This document shows positions 19,689-31,331 of a stretch of DNA of 64,000 nt, piece by piece. The stretch spans positions 15,152,544-15,216,543 of the forward strand of contig OX393582.1 in assembly GCA_947652605.1 (NCBI GenBank). Direction: 5' to 3'. Both the position numbers and the translations under genes were made by a program. This DNA comes from Elmis aenea (lineage: Eukaryota > Arthropoda > Insecta > Coleoptera > Elmidae). How positions within the stretch are numbered: position 1 is the first letter of the stretch; each line of letters begins with the position of its first letter. Below the pieces are notes generated by a model. It saw nothing but the letters and a program-made list of their open reading frames with translations. It had not been told where the DNA came from and did no database searches.

Positions 19689-21200
19689 TTAAACATTTTT
19701 GAAAGAACAAGAAACAACTTTCTTAAATTTTAAAACAATTGATAGATTCTTGAAATTTGTAAAACATGATGGAAATTCACCTTTTGTTGGTGGTAATTCA
19801 ATTGTTATGTCATCACCATCAAATGTTAACATTTTAGATTCAATTTTGCAGTGGCTATGTTGGTAATAAGCCGAAATTGATACATTTTTGCTGGGTGATA
19901 ACTTTAATACTGCTCTATGTTCTGCAGTCGGGTGGTAATGTAGTTGAATTATTTCACCGTCAATGATCGAGAAATATCCAATTTCATCAGTGCTATAACA
20001 ATTAATCATTATAATATCGGGAATATTAAAATATTTAAAACCATGATTTAGCAAATGATCTTTTGCATTTTTATTAATAAAGAATTGTTCCGTACAGTTT
20101 AAAAATATACAAACAATAGATTTATATTTACAAGTCGACTCATGCGTTGTAATTTTGTTAACTTTATCTATAAAAGAACAATTTTGCCAACGACACACTA
20201 TATCCAATGTGTTTGCTAATTTGATCAGTTTGCTTGGACTTTGCGTATTGGAACAATTTGCACAGCGATTAATATCAGAATTTTCCGAAGATGTTCGTTT
20301 AGATCCGAATGTATGTTGAGCAACAACAAAAGAAGGTCCAGCAGTTATGTTAGTATTTTGATTTTCATTTACTCCAAACAAAAAACATTTGCTACACCTA
20401 ACTTTTTCAAGCTCATCATTATATATTTTAGGAGTATTATACTTTGGTGTATGACCAAAATATAATGTTTTTTTTACATTCAACTTTAGTTTAACTGTAA
20501 CTGAAGATGTAGCATTAGAGAGTTGCAAGTACTTCTCCAACGATATTTCAATACAATCATGTAACATTACCGTGTTAGATTTATATGAAACACTAGCAAA
20601 TTCATTTGGCACCATGAAAATGTAGCTTGGTGCGTCATTACTAAAAATTATAACTTTGTACATAACCGTTAGCTGCTGTTTATTAGGAAAAGATACCACA
20701 TTTAAATAAAGTACTGTTTTATTGATGTTGTAACAATATTGTACAACCATAACAGTATCTTCTTGTTCGATTACAAAACTTTGTTGTTTTTCATCTAGTA
20801 GATTAACTTCAAATTGTAAATCGTTTAAAAATAAATTGGCATGATTTTCTTTAACATGTTTGAGCATATTCAGTGAGATAAGTTTCTCGGAACATTTATC
20901 CACAAATGGACAAATGTATGTTTGGTATGGACAAGAACTTTCATGATCTTTTATATTGTTAAACAACAAACGCCCTTGGCACCCTAACATCTTAAAACGA
21001 CATGGAAACATGGTCTTAGAAAGAATTAATTCTAGCATACTGTTTTGTTGTAGTTGTGGAACGTCTGTTTCACAACGACCACAGATGTTAGTGCCATCAG
21101 CTGTTATTTGAATAGGTCCACACGACAAGTATGCTTGACAGGTGGAACATTTTAGTTCTTCTAATACGCAGTCAGGTATAGGAATTATATTGTTAACCAT
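19689..21200 (-). CDS. Tandem SIAH/SINA-like protein, copy 2 (degenerate RING), 503 aa
   Basis: Intronless open frame, chosen to start at the ATG whose complement is 21198-21200 (MVNNIIPIPDCV). The frame extends eight codons upstream only to a TTG, which is not a credible eukaryotic start. Domain order is as in copy 1: RING-like CSTC...CGRC lacking the middle Cys/His and last Cys pair, complete SIAH double zinc finger, TRAF-like domain, then a second degenerate RING (CSKC...CANC), second SIAH finger set and second TRAF-like domain ending FKKVVSCSFKNV. The linker between the halves is longer than in the other copies (an insertion around AGPSFVVAQHTFGSK). The retained open frame after many substitutions suggests selection. 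E3 activity is uncertain. Confidence 0.85.
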   Translation of the reverse strand: MVNNIIPIPDCVLEELKCSTCQAYLSCGPIQITADGTNICGRCETDVPQLQQNSMLELILSKTMFPCRFKMLGCQGRLLFNNIKDHESSCPYQTYICPFVDKCSEKLISLNMLKHVKENHANLFLNDLQFEVNLLDEKQQSFVIEQEDTVMVVQYCYNINKTVLYLNVVSFPNKQQLTVMYKVIIFSNDAPSYIFMVPNEFASVSYKSNTVMLHDCIEISLEKYLQLSNATSSVTVKLKLNVKKTLYFGHTPKYNTPKIYNDELEKVRCSKCFLFGVNENQNTNITAGPSFVVAQHTFGSKRTSSENSDINRCANCSNTQSPSKLIKLANTLDIVCRWQNCSFIDKVNKITTHESTCKYKSIVCIFLNCTEQFFINKNAKDHLLNHGFKYFNIPDIIMINCYSTDEIGYFSIIDGEIIQLHYHPTAEHRAVLKLSPSKNVSISAYYQHSHCKIESKMLTFDGDDITIELPPTKGEFPSCFTNFKNLSIVLKFKKVVSCSFKNV

Positions 21201-21370
21201 GATGTAAAGTACTTGAGGTTCCAAAACTCAGTTGCGGTTAGTATTATCTGCAACAAACATTAATTTGAACAACACGCCCACAACCAGGGTCAGCCAACTT
21301 CGTACAAACTTGCTTAAGATACTTTGCTAGAAAATAGGTAAAAACAGTAAAAATTTCAATTACACCGGGT

Positions 21371-23341
21371 AAGTTAGTTTGACTGTCGCACGCCTATAAC
21401 TTTGTTATTGTAAGAGGAAACCCCTGCAAACTGTATATTTTTGTAAATCGCTGGAAATTAACTACAGTCATTTAAAAAGTCTGCAACAAATGGGAAAATT
21501 TTTTATTGTTGATTTCTCAGAAAATTTTATTCTCGATAAAAGTCGGTGCATGGTCTAAAACTAATTTTAAAATGAAAAAAAGTTGGATATAAAGTCATAC
21601 ACTAGACACTAGATTTAAACGATTTTTGAAATATTCGCAACAGTAAAGTGCCCTTATTTTAAGAGAACAAAAAATTGTATAGCAAAAAGTTATTTAGAAT
21701 CTCAAAATAAGGCTAAATTTGAATTTTGACGGTCGATTTCCATTTTTTTTTTAAAGAAATTTTAACATTCAAAAAGTCTGCAAGAAATGGAAAAGTTTTT
21801 TTATCGTTGATTTCTCAGAAAATGTTATTCTTGATCAAAGTTGGCGCATGGTCTAAAACTAATTTTAAGATAAAAAGAGTCAAATGAAAAGTTATAGGAC
21901 ACAAGATTTTAGCGATTCTTGAAATTTTCGCCAAGAAAGTGCTTAAAATTTAAAAAAAAATAAAAATTGGAATTTAAACGTCACAATTTACGTCTAGCAT
22001 TATTTTTTGATTTTAAATAACTTTTTCCTATAATTGTTTTTTGCATCTCTTAAAATAAAGGCACTTCACTCTAGCGAATATTTCAAAAATCGTTAAAATC
22101 TAGTGTCCTATGACTTCTTATTAAACTTTATTTCATCTTAAAATTAGTTTTAGACCATGCAGCAACTTTTATTATAAATAAAATTTTATGAGAAATCAAT
22201 AATAAAAAACTTTTCCATTTGTTGCAGACCTTTTGAATGTTGAAATTTCTTAAAAAATAAAAATTGGAATTCGACCGTCGAAATTTACGTCTAGCCTTAT
22301 TTTGAGATTCTAAATAACTTTTTGCTATAAATGTTTTTTGTAACTTAAAATAAAAGCACTTTACTCTTGCGAAGTTTCAAAATTCGTTAAAATCTAGTGT
22401 CCTATGACTTTTTATCCAACTTTTTTTAATTTTAAATTAATTTTAGATCATGCACCAACTTTTATCAGGAATAAAAATTTTGAGAAATCAATAATAAAAA
22501 AAATTCCATTTGACGCTGTATAAAATGAAATGAATGAAAATATTTTTTCTACAATTAAATGCATCAAACAGGCAACAGTCAACTTATTTTTTTAAAAATT
22601 ACATAGTATTTTTTTTAATCTATTCTAATAGAGAATTTGATCCTAAATCTGATCATACAATTTAAAAAAAATATATTTTTGTTGGGAGAGCAGTTATAAA
22701 ATTATTTACTATTTGCCACAACATCTTGACAATCTTTGTATTTCATAAGACAAAACACGATCAAATCTCCACAGCGATATATACTTAACAACTGAAATTG
22801 AGTAAGAATTGGAAAAAAAAGAGCAGTAATATCTTAATACCAAATTTTAGCATGTAACATATACAAAATGTCCATCATCTGCCTTTAAACACAGTTGTCC
22901 TCTCTAAAGCTTTAAGCGCATACTCGCAGAAGCAATTCGACAGAAGGTCCATTTTCAATTTAATGCTCACAAAATAAAAATTTTCGCTAAAAAAAAAAAC
23001 AAACAACTACATAGGTTACAAACTGTTAATTACTAAAGCCATTGTTTTATGTCTTGTCAAATACAAAGACAGCTAAAAAATAGTAAATGATTTTGAAACC
23101 TATTATCTCAAAAAATTTCCTATGTACCTACCTATGTTAATTTTTTAATGCATAATCTAATGAAGTATTAAATTCTTTATCAAATTAAATAAAAAAAGTA
23201 TACTATGTAATTTCATTTGCTTTCGCATTTTAATATCACTTTATAAACAAATTCCTGCAGTTTAAAAGATATAAGGTTTGTAAGGGTTCCATCTTAGAAT
23301 AACAAAGTTACAGGAGTGTGACAGTCAAACTGAATCACCCG
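21371..23341. repeat. Family D foldback upstream of SIAH copy 2, interrupted
   Basis: Starts gtttgactgtcgcacgcctata and ends gtgacagtcaaactgaatcaccc; orthologous to 7468-8459. The family E element 21465-22518 is inserted in its left arm. Confidence 0.75.
21465..22518. mobile_element. Family E foldback inserted in unit 2
   Basis: Ends CAGTCATTTAAAAAGTCTGC and tgacgctg are flanked by TA (21463-21464; 22519-22520). Internal copies of the AAAAAGTCTGCAA motif occur at about 21772 and, inverted, at about 22215. It is absent from units 1 and 3, so it was inserted after duplication. Confidence 0.8.
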
Positions 23342-23522
23342 GTACAGTGTTATAAGGCTCACTGTCGTCGGTTCAGTTCCAGTAACCAGTTCGGTAAATT
23401 TTAACTTTTTAGTTTTCATTCCAATTTCTATTCTTTTTTTTTGTAATAACGTTTTTGTAACCGATTAGTTATAACAAATTGGTTCTAATTCAGATTCAAT
23501 GATTTAACAAAATTATTAATAA

Positions 23523-23808
23523 AATATTAGGCGCGAAGCGCGAGACGTAGACGCCGCGGGGGCGTACTTTGGCCGTCCATCGTAAATAATAAACGTAATC
23601 AAACAACAATTACAATTTATTATAATATTGAATAAGATACAAACAGTACTGCCTTTTAACGGTATTAGCAAAAGAATGATACCAAGCCAACCCCGAGACC
23701 CCTCAGGGTGGTTTCACAACATATCTTAAGTGTTTTTAACATAAACAAAGATGAAATTCCTGGACCAGGCAAGCTGGAATTAGCAGTGGCGTAACAAAAA
23801 AGCAAAAT
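23523..23808. mobile_element. Insertion private to unit 2, type unknown
   Basis: Between gatttaacaaaattattaat and aagcaaaataattacacatt, which are adjacent in units 1 and 3, lies about 290 bp starting with a GC-rich gcgcgaagcgcgagacg and ending cagtggcgtaac. The latter resembles a hAT terminus. No clear target duplication or coding frame was seen. Confidence 0.5.
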
Positions 23809-24858
23809 AATTACACATTGAAACATATTCTATATTAATTTGCTGTATGTATAAAAAAATGTACAGAAAATATTGCTGCTATTCTACAATATTTATTGTA
23901 CTATTAAATAACTGCTTAGCAGGATTATCAAAAATAGCAAAATAAAAAATGAATCGCAGATTGCTAAATGAAAAAAAATTAAATCCCAATTCAGTTCCCG
24001 TTTGTAGGAAAATATTTTTTAAATCATAATTTACCTAAAGTTAAAAATATGCTGAATTAATTTTATGCATTATTTTTTTTTTAACTTTAAACTGGCGACT
24101 AAAATCACATGTTTGTAATAAGTATGAGAACAATTTTGATGAGAAAAATAAGGAAATTTAGTATCATGATGTAATCTGATCAAATCATCATTTTTAACCC
24201 AAGGTCCTAGGGCTTGCGCGCGGCCAAAAAATTCTTAATTAACTCATCAATGTCCAAACATTCCATAAAATATTTTTTAGACGCAATAGATAAAGTGGTG
24301 TGGTGACGTCACATAGTTTTATAATTTTGAACCTCAAGTAATTGCTTTCCCGTGAAAATTCTGGCATTTATATTGTTAGATAATTGTTTTTCATAAATTA
24401 TTCTCCTATCCTATACTTTAAATCGTGAGGAGACATTTACACCGATTATTCGAATGCTGTGCTAAAATCTTTTAATAATATCGTAAATATTACTTACCTA
24501 TGCGAATAAATTATTGTCACAATGTGCAAACGAACCACTCGGATATCCAATTGTAATTATGTGCCCTACCTACGGGTTACGCATATCATATTATACCAAA
24601 CGTTGAGCAGTCGTAATTCGGGAAATCCCGGCGAGTCGGTCTCACAGTTTGATGTTGATGGTTTATCGCAACTTAGTCAAAACAGTCCAGCTCACAGAAC
24701 AAATTGAGACACATTTCGCTGCATACACATTTGAGTTCATTGTTTATTAATCAAAATATTTATACTTACATCATGTACAGGGTGGATCAAATTCGAACGT
24801 TTTATGGGGTATCTCGGTTACCGCAATAGTAAGGGAAAATCTGATATTGGTTCCTAGG

Positions 24859-25712
24859 TAGGGTTGCCAGAAGCTGAAAGTGTAAAAAGAGAACTTTTCC
24901 AAAAAAAAGGACTAAAAAGAGAACTTTAAAAAAAAAGAGGGCGATGTTCGGTGTGGTATATGGAAACACGCCAGTATAATATTTGTTAACACCCATTATC
25001 AATGATAAATTTTAGCTACATAGTAAATTAAAATACAATTTGTAAAAAATTAAGTTTTTTATGTAAAGATATTTTACTTTATTAAACAAAGCAGAACATG
25101 TATAAGTAAAAAAATAAAACAATAGCTTTAAATTTATATTATTAAAAGCTAGTTCTGTATATCATTCATTGAGACGCTCATTTGCGAATAAATTAATTCC
25201 ACAAAACAAAAAGTTTGATTGATAAAGTAGTATATCTTCATATTCAAACTCCTTTTGAAATTTTAATTCAAATAAACATTGTAAAAATGAATTAATACAA
25301 GCGTAGCTTTTATCTAACGACATATAAAATGCATAAAGTAGTAAACTATATCCCTGGAAAAATTGTTTATTCTGAAATAAAGTAATTCATTATTCCAGGG
25401 TCAATTTTTTTTTACATTCAGTGGTATTAAACCTAATTATTAAGGAACTTTATTTTAAACATACAAGTTAAGCATCAATCAAGTGCTTTGGCCCTAAAAT
25501 TTAAAAAAATATCAAAAAGTGGAGTTTATCGTTTTCCCCTATAAACGGCTCAGTTCAATAATTTTTTTAAAAATTTGACAAAAAGTAATCTATATATATA
25601 ATTACCTATAAAAAAAAACAAAATAAAAGATCAAAATAAAAAAAGAGAGTGAACAAAGAGATTGGGACAAAAATGAGGACTGTTCTTTTTAAAAGATATT
25701 CTGGCAACCCTA
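24859..25712. mobile_element. hAT-like non-autonomous element
   Basis: Perfect 12-bp ends TAGGGTTGCCAG and CTGGCAACCCTA. The flanks ttcctagg and cccctaag agree only partly as an 8-bp duplication. Purine-rich tracts (aaaaagagaac, aaaaagagagtg) lie near both ends. No transposase frame. Confidence 0.7.
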
Positions 25713-26589
25713 CCCCTAAGGCTATTTTTTTGAGAAAAGAACGCCTCTGTAATCAGATTTTTTATATCGCTTTCCATTTTGGCACTATAGACGAAAACTG
25801 AAATTTAATCATTTTTGAAAATTTACTTTAACTTATAATGTTATAAAGGTTTTTATGCACATTTTTAAGCTTAATTTAATAACAAAATTGGCTTTCGAGA
25901 TAAAAGTAAACTTATACAGGGTGTAGACTTGGATCACGCAACATAGCAATTTCAATGGTAAAATTTTAAATTCGTATATCAGCTCTCCTAATTATTTTAG
26001 ACAAAAAGTGCAATAGGTTTTTTTGTAGAGAAAAAAATTCTTTGTCTACAAATGTAATCAATATAAATTTTTAATTTTCCAATAACTGAAAATTAAGCAA
26101 GTTAAAAACGCGTTTTGACAAAAATCTGTAGTACCTTGGAATTATACTGTATCTTTATTTAAAAAATTCTCCTGAAGTTATTTTTCGAAGTACAGAGTTG
26201 TAATTTGGTAAGGACATGCTGAAAACATTATTCTATTCGCTCGATACGAAAAAGTTTGAACCACGCATATAGGGTGTTCATAAATAGGTGGCAACTTCCA
26301 TGATTTTCAAAAGCTCGTAACTCAATTTTTTTAAATGCAAACCCCTGTATTTTCTTATGTCATCGATTTCGTTTTTAAGAGAGCTTCATTTTTTGTTAAG
26401 TATATCCTATACCCAAAACTCGTACTTTTCGAGATATTCGACATTTTTTCTTTTAATCGTTATTGAAGCAAATAGAGTGCTGTGGAAATCGAAAAAACTG
26501 ACTTTTCACCATCTACATAGGTTATTTGCGAATTCAACAAATTTCTCAAAAAATGTAATAGTTTGTTTTTTCTTGCAAACTGTAGCCTT

Positions 26590-27169
26590 CATTGAATAAA
26601 AAGATAAAGGAAGGAGCTTTTAATACTATACTGCAGCGTTTGAGCGGCGACGGAAATGACGACATAAATGGCCTCTGATGGCGGCCGGTTTTGACAGCTT
26701 AAACAGTCAAGAAATGTAGGGTTTTGTGTGCTACAATGGTTAGCTGCAGATCTTGTAGTCTTACTAGGTCAAAAAATGTTGAAGATAAAAGATTACGTTT
26801 CATAGGTAAGTAGACATTAATATTTTGTAGTGTAATCATGTATTGAAAATTTGATGTGGTCTGTCAAAATGGTATGTCATATCAGTGGCGTGCATTTTTG
26901 TACAGCATATTTTTTAACTCTCATAATAAACAATCCAAATACTGAAATATGCTGCCGTTTTTTTAATTCCCTCAACCACGAAACAAGAAATAAATAAGTA
27001 AATAACAGGCTCAATTCCAAACAAAGCAAATATTTACATTACTCAATAGATATTTAAAAATGTTAGATACGCCACAGAGAAGCTGAAACATGCATCCGCC
27101 ATATTGAGAGGCTAACCTGGACGCCTTAAGATCGCTTAAATGCTCCTTCCTTTATCTTTTTATTCAATG
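26590..27169 (+). mobile_element. P-element-like MITE with 8-bp TSD GTAGCCTT and a THAP-like exon
   Basis: Perfect 28-bp terminal inverted repeats start CATTGAATAAAAAGATAAAG at 26590, with the complement ending at 27169. The 8-bp duplication GTAGCCTT is at 26582-26589 and 27170-27177. It interrupts a dispersed repeat whose intact form at 27738-27750 reads ctgtagccttatg. An internal ATG at 26736 opens MVSCRSCSLTRSKNVEDKR followed by a clean splice donor (GTAAG at 26806). P elements have about 31-bp repeats starting CAT, 8-bp duplications and an N-terminal THAP finger. hAT is the alternative. Confidence 0.72.
26736..26805 (+). pseudogene. Candidate THAP-domain first exon of a P-like transposase remnant
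   Basis: 23 codons beginning MVSC--C, with K and R residues before RFI, then a GT donor in phase 1. THAP fingers begin with M-x-x-C-x(2-4)-C near the N-terminus. The C-terminal half of the finger is not found in the remaining 360 bp, so at best this is an orphan exon. Confidence 0.4.
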
Positions 27170-28937
27170 GTAGCCTTATGTTCATTCTCATAGCTGGTTG
27201 CCATTGTGATGAGTTGTTTGTTGATTTGCGTTGTCAAACAAGCGTCATTATACCACCAAGCGAGTTTTCACCTGTAGTTTGTTCAGTTATTGTTTAATTA
27301 TGGATGGTGACGATGGTGATTCTGGTGTCAGTGGCGGACGCAGAAAAAATATTGTTCGTAACATACCCGTAAAGTGTCTTTACTGGACTCGCCTACAGCT
27401 CGTACAAAAACTGTCACTCGTCCAGTAAAGTACCACTTTCCGGTCTTGTTACGTAAATAACTATTAAACACCTGTCCTCGCTATAACGGCCAAATTTTAA
27501 ATTGCGTCGGCGCATAATTGGGTGTGAAAAAAAGATTGCCTTTTTAAAGACCTGCAAAAGGAATTTAAATTACCAAGGATTATGAATATTTATTGTAAAG
27601 ATTATAATATAAACCAGTGCCGGATTAAGCCCTTAGCAGATATAGACAAAATTTGGCGTTTGTGTCCCATCTACATAGGATATTTGCGAATTTAAGAAAA
27701 ATTCCTCCAAAAATATAATAGTTTGTTTTTTCTTGCCATTTTCCAACTGTAGCCTTATGTCCATTCTATGCACACATGCGTTTTATAAGGTTTTACCCCT
27801 TGTTTTTTTTTGTTGTCACAGCCTACTATGATTTTCTTAAAGAAAAAAACTAAAAACCTTCGTAACTTGCGTATTATTGAAAATAAATACATTAACGCTT
27901 ATATATTTGGAATGAGAAAAAAATAAGGTATTTAAATAGGTCATAGCCAACTAGCACTCTTATTTAAAAAAATGTTAGTTTGTCATAACTTTTTAACGGC
28001 GAGCGTGAACAATTTTTTTTTAGTATATTCAAATTAAACATAAAAATATCTAAAAATAATCTTCATAAATATTTTGGATATTTACAACAATAACGAAGAT
28101 ATGACACATTATTAATATGACACAAAAACACTTTTTATTCAATAACTTGAAAACCGGAAATGATAGAATATTTTTGAAAACGGTTCTGAGTTTGTCTCAA
28201 AAAACTGCACATTTTTTGTAATTTAACCGTTTCTCTATCTTAAATATTAACCGAGATACTCATGCAATACCATCGAATTTGGACCACCCTGTACTGTAAA
28301 CACATGGGTACTCGAGACAGGCACAGACTGAAGCAAGCGGTCGGTGCAAAGGTGTATACGCTGTACATAAAACAAAGAAACTTGTGCCACTGATAATAAT
28401 TTAAAATTAGCAACAATTATCTACTAACCGGGGGGAGTCCACCCCCGCGTATGATGCTGGATTCCCAGTGCTAACATGCGCCCATCACTGTATTACATTA
28501 ACACATAAATATCCAATAAAGTAACAAGGTGGTCTCACTCGCATACGAAGCTGAAAGGCAAAGCTTGGCGTTCCACGCAACATATAAATTAGCATGTGTA
28601 TTGACATACACCCTGGATCTCAATCTGTAACAGTAAAATGTGGGTTGGCACAGAAGCAGGTCTTTCTAAATAAAAGATATTTTTAAAAAATGAAGCTAAA
28701 GTATTTATTTAAGTAAAGCAACTACAATATTTTAATACAAAGAATATATTTAGAGGAACATAGAGCTACAAATAAAAATAAAAAATCTATTGAAATTTTT
28801 GAAATGTTCATTATTCTTAAAATAATAAAAGTGCATGGAAGTTGCCAAAGTGATAAATTACACTTTTGCTAAATGGTCTTGGTTAAGTCCTGAGCACAAA
28901 TATTGTACAAAAAAAGTAGCTGGTCAGTTAAATCAAA

Positions 28938-29290
28938 CAATGTTTGTAAAGATACAAAATTTGGGTCCATACAAAATCATTGCATCAAGACTTTAATTTG
29001 TAACTAAACACCATTTGTACAAGTTATACGACAAAAAAACTGATACTAATAAGTAATCTTTACAACTGACAAAACTTATTTCTAGAAACCTATATGAAAC
29101 AATTCCATATATAAAAGAATGGTTTATACTAAAACAGAAGAATGTTTGTAAAGATACAAAATTTGGGTCCACACAAAAACATTGCATCAATACCTTAATT
29201 TGTAACTAAACGCCATTTGTACAAGTTATATGACAAAAAAACTGATACTAATAAGAAATATTATCTCTACCTACAACCAACAAAACTTAT
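28938..29290. repeat. Local tandem duplication within unit 3
   Basis: The block tgtttgtaaagatacaaaatttgggtcca through gacaaaaaaactgatactaataag occurs at 28938-29055 and again at 29141-29254. Units 1 and 2 have one copy (4576 and 19348). Confidence 0.75.
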
Positions 29291-29517
29291 TTCTAAAACC
29301 CCACATGATACGTGATAATAATAATAATAATAATAATCTTTATTTGTTCTGAATATCCCAAAAAAAGATACATGATGAATAATGGTTTATACTAAAACAA
29401 AACGACTATTCTAAGTATGAAATACTGAATCTTATAAGAATAAAGCTAATTTGACAATATCAATAACAAAATGAATAATGCCAAGTAAAAAAGAAAATAT
29501 ATAAATATTTAACACGT

Positions 29518-30942
29518 TCAAAGAACTTTCTTAAATTCTAAAACAATTGATAGATTCTTGAAAGTTCTAAAACATGATGGAACACCTTGTGTTGGTGGTA
29601 ATTGAATTGTAATGTCATCACCAACAAGTGTTAACCTTTTAGATTCAATTTTGCAATGACTATGTTGGTAATAAGCTGAAATTGATACATTTTTGCTGGA
29701 AGATAACTTTAATACTGCTCCATGTTCTGCAGTCGGCTGGTAATGTAGTTGAATTATTTCACCGTCAATGATCGAGAAATATCCAATTACATCAGTGCTA
29801 TAACAATTAATCATTATGATATCGGGAATATTAAAAAATTTAAAACCATGACTAAGCAAATGATTTTTTGCATTTTTATTAATAAAGAATTGTTCCGTAC
29901 AGTTTAAAAATATACAAACAATAGATTTATATTCACAATTTGACTCATGTGTTGTGATTTTGTTAACTTTATCTATAAAAGAACAATTTTGCCAACGACA
30001 CACTATATCCAATGTGTTTGCTAAATTGATCAGTTCGCTTGAACTTAGCGTAGTGGAACAATTGTTACAGCAATTTGCAGAATTCACTGGAGCTCTTGAT
30101 CTACATGCAGCATTTTCATTTACTCCAAACAAACAACAAATGCTACACCTAACTTTTTCAAGCTCATCATTATATATTTTAAGAGTATTATACTTTGGTG
30201 TATGACCAAAATATGTTTTTTTTACATTCAACTTTAGTTTAACTGTAATTGAAGATGTATCATTAGAGAGTTGAAAGTACTTCTTCAACGATATTTCAAT
30301 ACACTCATGTAACATTACCGTGTTAGATTTATATGAAACACTAGCAAATTCATTTGGCACCATGAAAATGTAGCTTGGTGCGTCATTACTGAAAATTGTA
30401 ACTTTGTACATAACTTTTAGCTGCTGTTCAATAGGAAAAGTTGCCACATTTAAATAAAGTAGTTTTTCATCAATGTCGTAACAATATTGTATAACCATAA
30501 CAGTCTCTTCTTCTTCAATTACAAAACTTTGTTTTTTTTCGTCTAGCAGACTAACTTCAAATTGTAAATCGTTTAAAAATAAAGTGGCATGATTTTCTTT
30601 AACATGTTTGAGCACATTTAGTGAGGTAACTTTCTCGGAACAATTACCGACAAATGGACAAATGTATGTTTGGTATAGACAAGAACTTTCATGATCTTTT
30701 ATGTTGTTAAACAACAAACGCTCTTGGCAACCTAACATCTTAAAACGACATGGAAACATTGTCTTAGAAAGAATTAATTCTAGCATACTGTTTTGTTGTA
30801 GAGTGCCTCTTTCACAACGACCACAGATGCTAGTGCCATCATCTGTTATTTGAATAGGTCCACACGACAAGTATGCCTGACAGGAGGAACATTTCAGTTC
30901 TTCTAATATGCAGTCAGGTAAATCAATTATATTGTTGGCCAT
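29518..30942 (-). CDS. Tandem SIAH/SINA-like protein, copy 3 (degenerate RING), 474 aa
   Basis: Intronless frame starting at the ATG complementary to 30940-30942 (MANNIIDLPDCI); the frame open above it reaches only a TTG. First half: RING-like CSSC...CGRC lacking the middle and final ligand pairs, intact SIAH double zinc finger, TRAF-like domain. Second half: CSIC...CNNC, second SIAH finger set (VCRWQNC, THESNC), second TRAF-like domain. The inter-half linker is the shortest of the three. The C-terminus stops at EFKKVL, eight residues earlier than copies 1 and 2, because a deletion just after 29518 removed the last codons and adjacent 3' sequence. Probably still functional, but the shortened terminal strand is a difference worth testing. 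Confidence 0.83.
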   Translation of the reverse strand: MANNIIDLPDCILEELKCSSCQAYLSCGPIQITDDGTSICGRCERGTLQQNSMLELILSKTMFPCRFKMLGCQERLLFNNIKDHESSCLYQTYICPFVGNCSEKVTSLNVLKHVKENHATLFLNDLQFEVSLLDEKKQSFVIEEEETVMVIQYCYDIDEKLLYLNVATFPIEQQLKVMYKVTIFSNDAPSYIFMVPNEFASVSYKSNTVMLHECIEISLKKYFQLSNDTSSITVKLKLNVKKTYFGHTPKYNTLKIYNDELEKVRCSICCLFGVNENAACRSRAPVNSANCCNNCSTTLSSSELINLANTLDIVCRWQNCSFIDKVNKITTHESNCEYKSIVCIFLNCTEQFFINKNAKNHLLSHGFKFFNIPDIIMINCYSTDVIGYFSIIDGEIIQLHYQPTAEHGAVLKLSSSKNVSISAYYQHSHCKIESKRLTLVGDDITIQLPPTQGVPSCFRTFKNLSIVLEFKKVL

Positions 30943-31331
30943 GGTGTAAAGTACTTGGGGTTCCAAAACTTGTCACACTCAGTTGCGGTTAGTATAACCT
31001 GCAACAAACATTAATTTGAATAACATGCCCACAACCAGGGTCAGCCAACTTCGTATAAACTTGCTTAAGATACTTTGCTAGAAAATGGGTAAAAAACAGT
31101 AAACATTTCGATTATCATACCCACTGATTTAGTTTGACTGTCGCACCCCTATAACTTTGTTACTGTAAGAATAAACCCCTAAAAACCATATATATATTTG
31201 TAAATCGCTGTAAATGATCTATAAAATGACAATAAAATATTTTTTCTACAATTAAATGCAACAGTCAATTTCTTTTTTTAAGTTACATAGTATACTTGTT
31301 TTATTTATTCTGATAGAGGATTTACTCTTAA

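Larger units (their letters stand above)
19057..24720. repeat. Segmental duplication unit 2 (contains tandem-SIAH gene 2)
   Basis: Colinear with 4253-9545 plus 13295-13400 of unit 1 and with 28626-34270 of unit 3. Private insertions are a family E foldback (21465-22518) and an insertion of about 290 bp at 23523-23808 that starts with a GC-rich stretch. The empty hAT target site is seen at about 19532. Confidence 0.82.
24778..28291. repeat. TA/GT-flanked foldback (family F) swollen by nested insertions
   Basis: Left end CAGGGTGGATCAAATTCGAA; right end ttggaccaccctg (to 28291), with tatctcggtta-type subterminal sequence on both arms. The compact relative is 38839-39426. Between the ends lie a hAT-like element (24859-25712), a family B arm (about 26185-26505), dispersed repeat pieces and a P-like element (26590-27169). 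Treating both ends as one element is inference. Confidence 0.5.

Noticed and set aside
19689..21224. Longer SIAH copy 2 frame starting MEPQVLYI
   Set aside because: The first codon is TTG, not ATG. The next in-frame ATG (21200) matches the start of copies 1 and 3.
29518..30966. Longer SIAH copy 3 frame starting MEPQVLYT
   Set aside because: Also begins at TTG; the credible start is the ATG at 30942.
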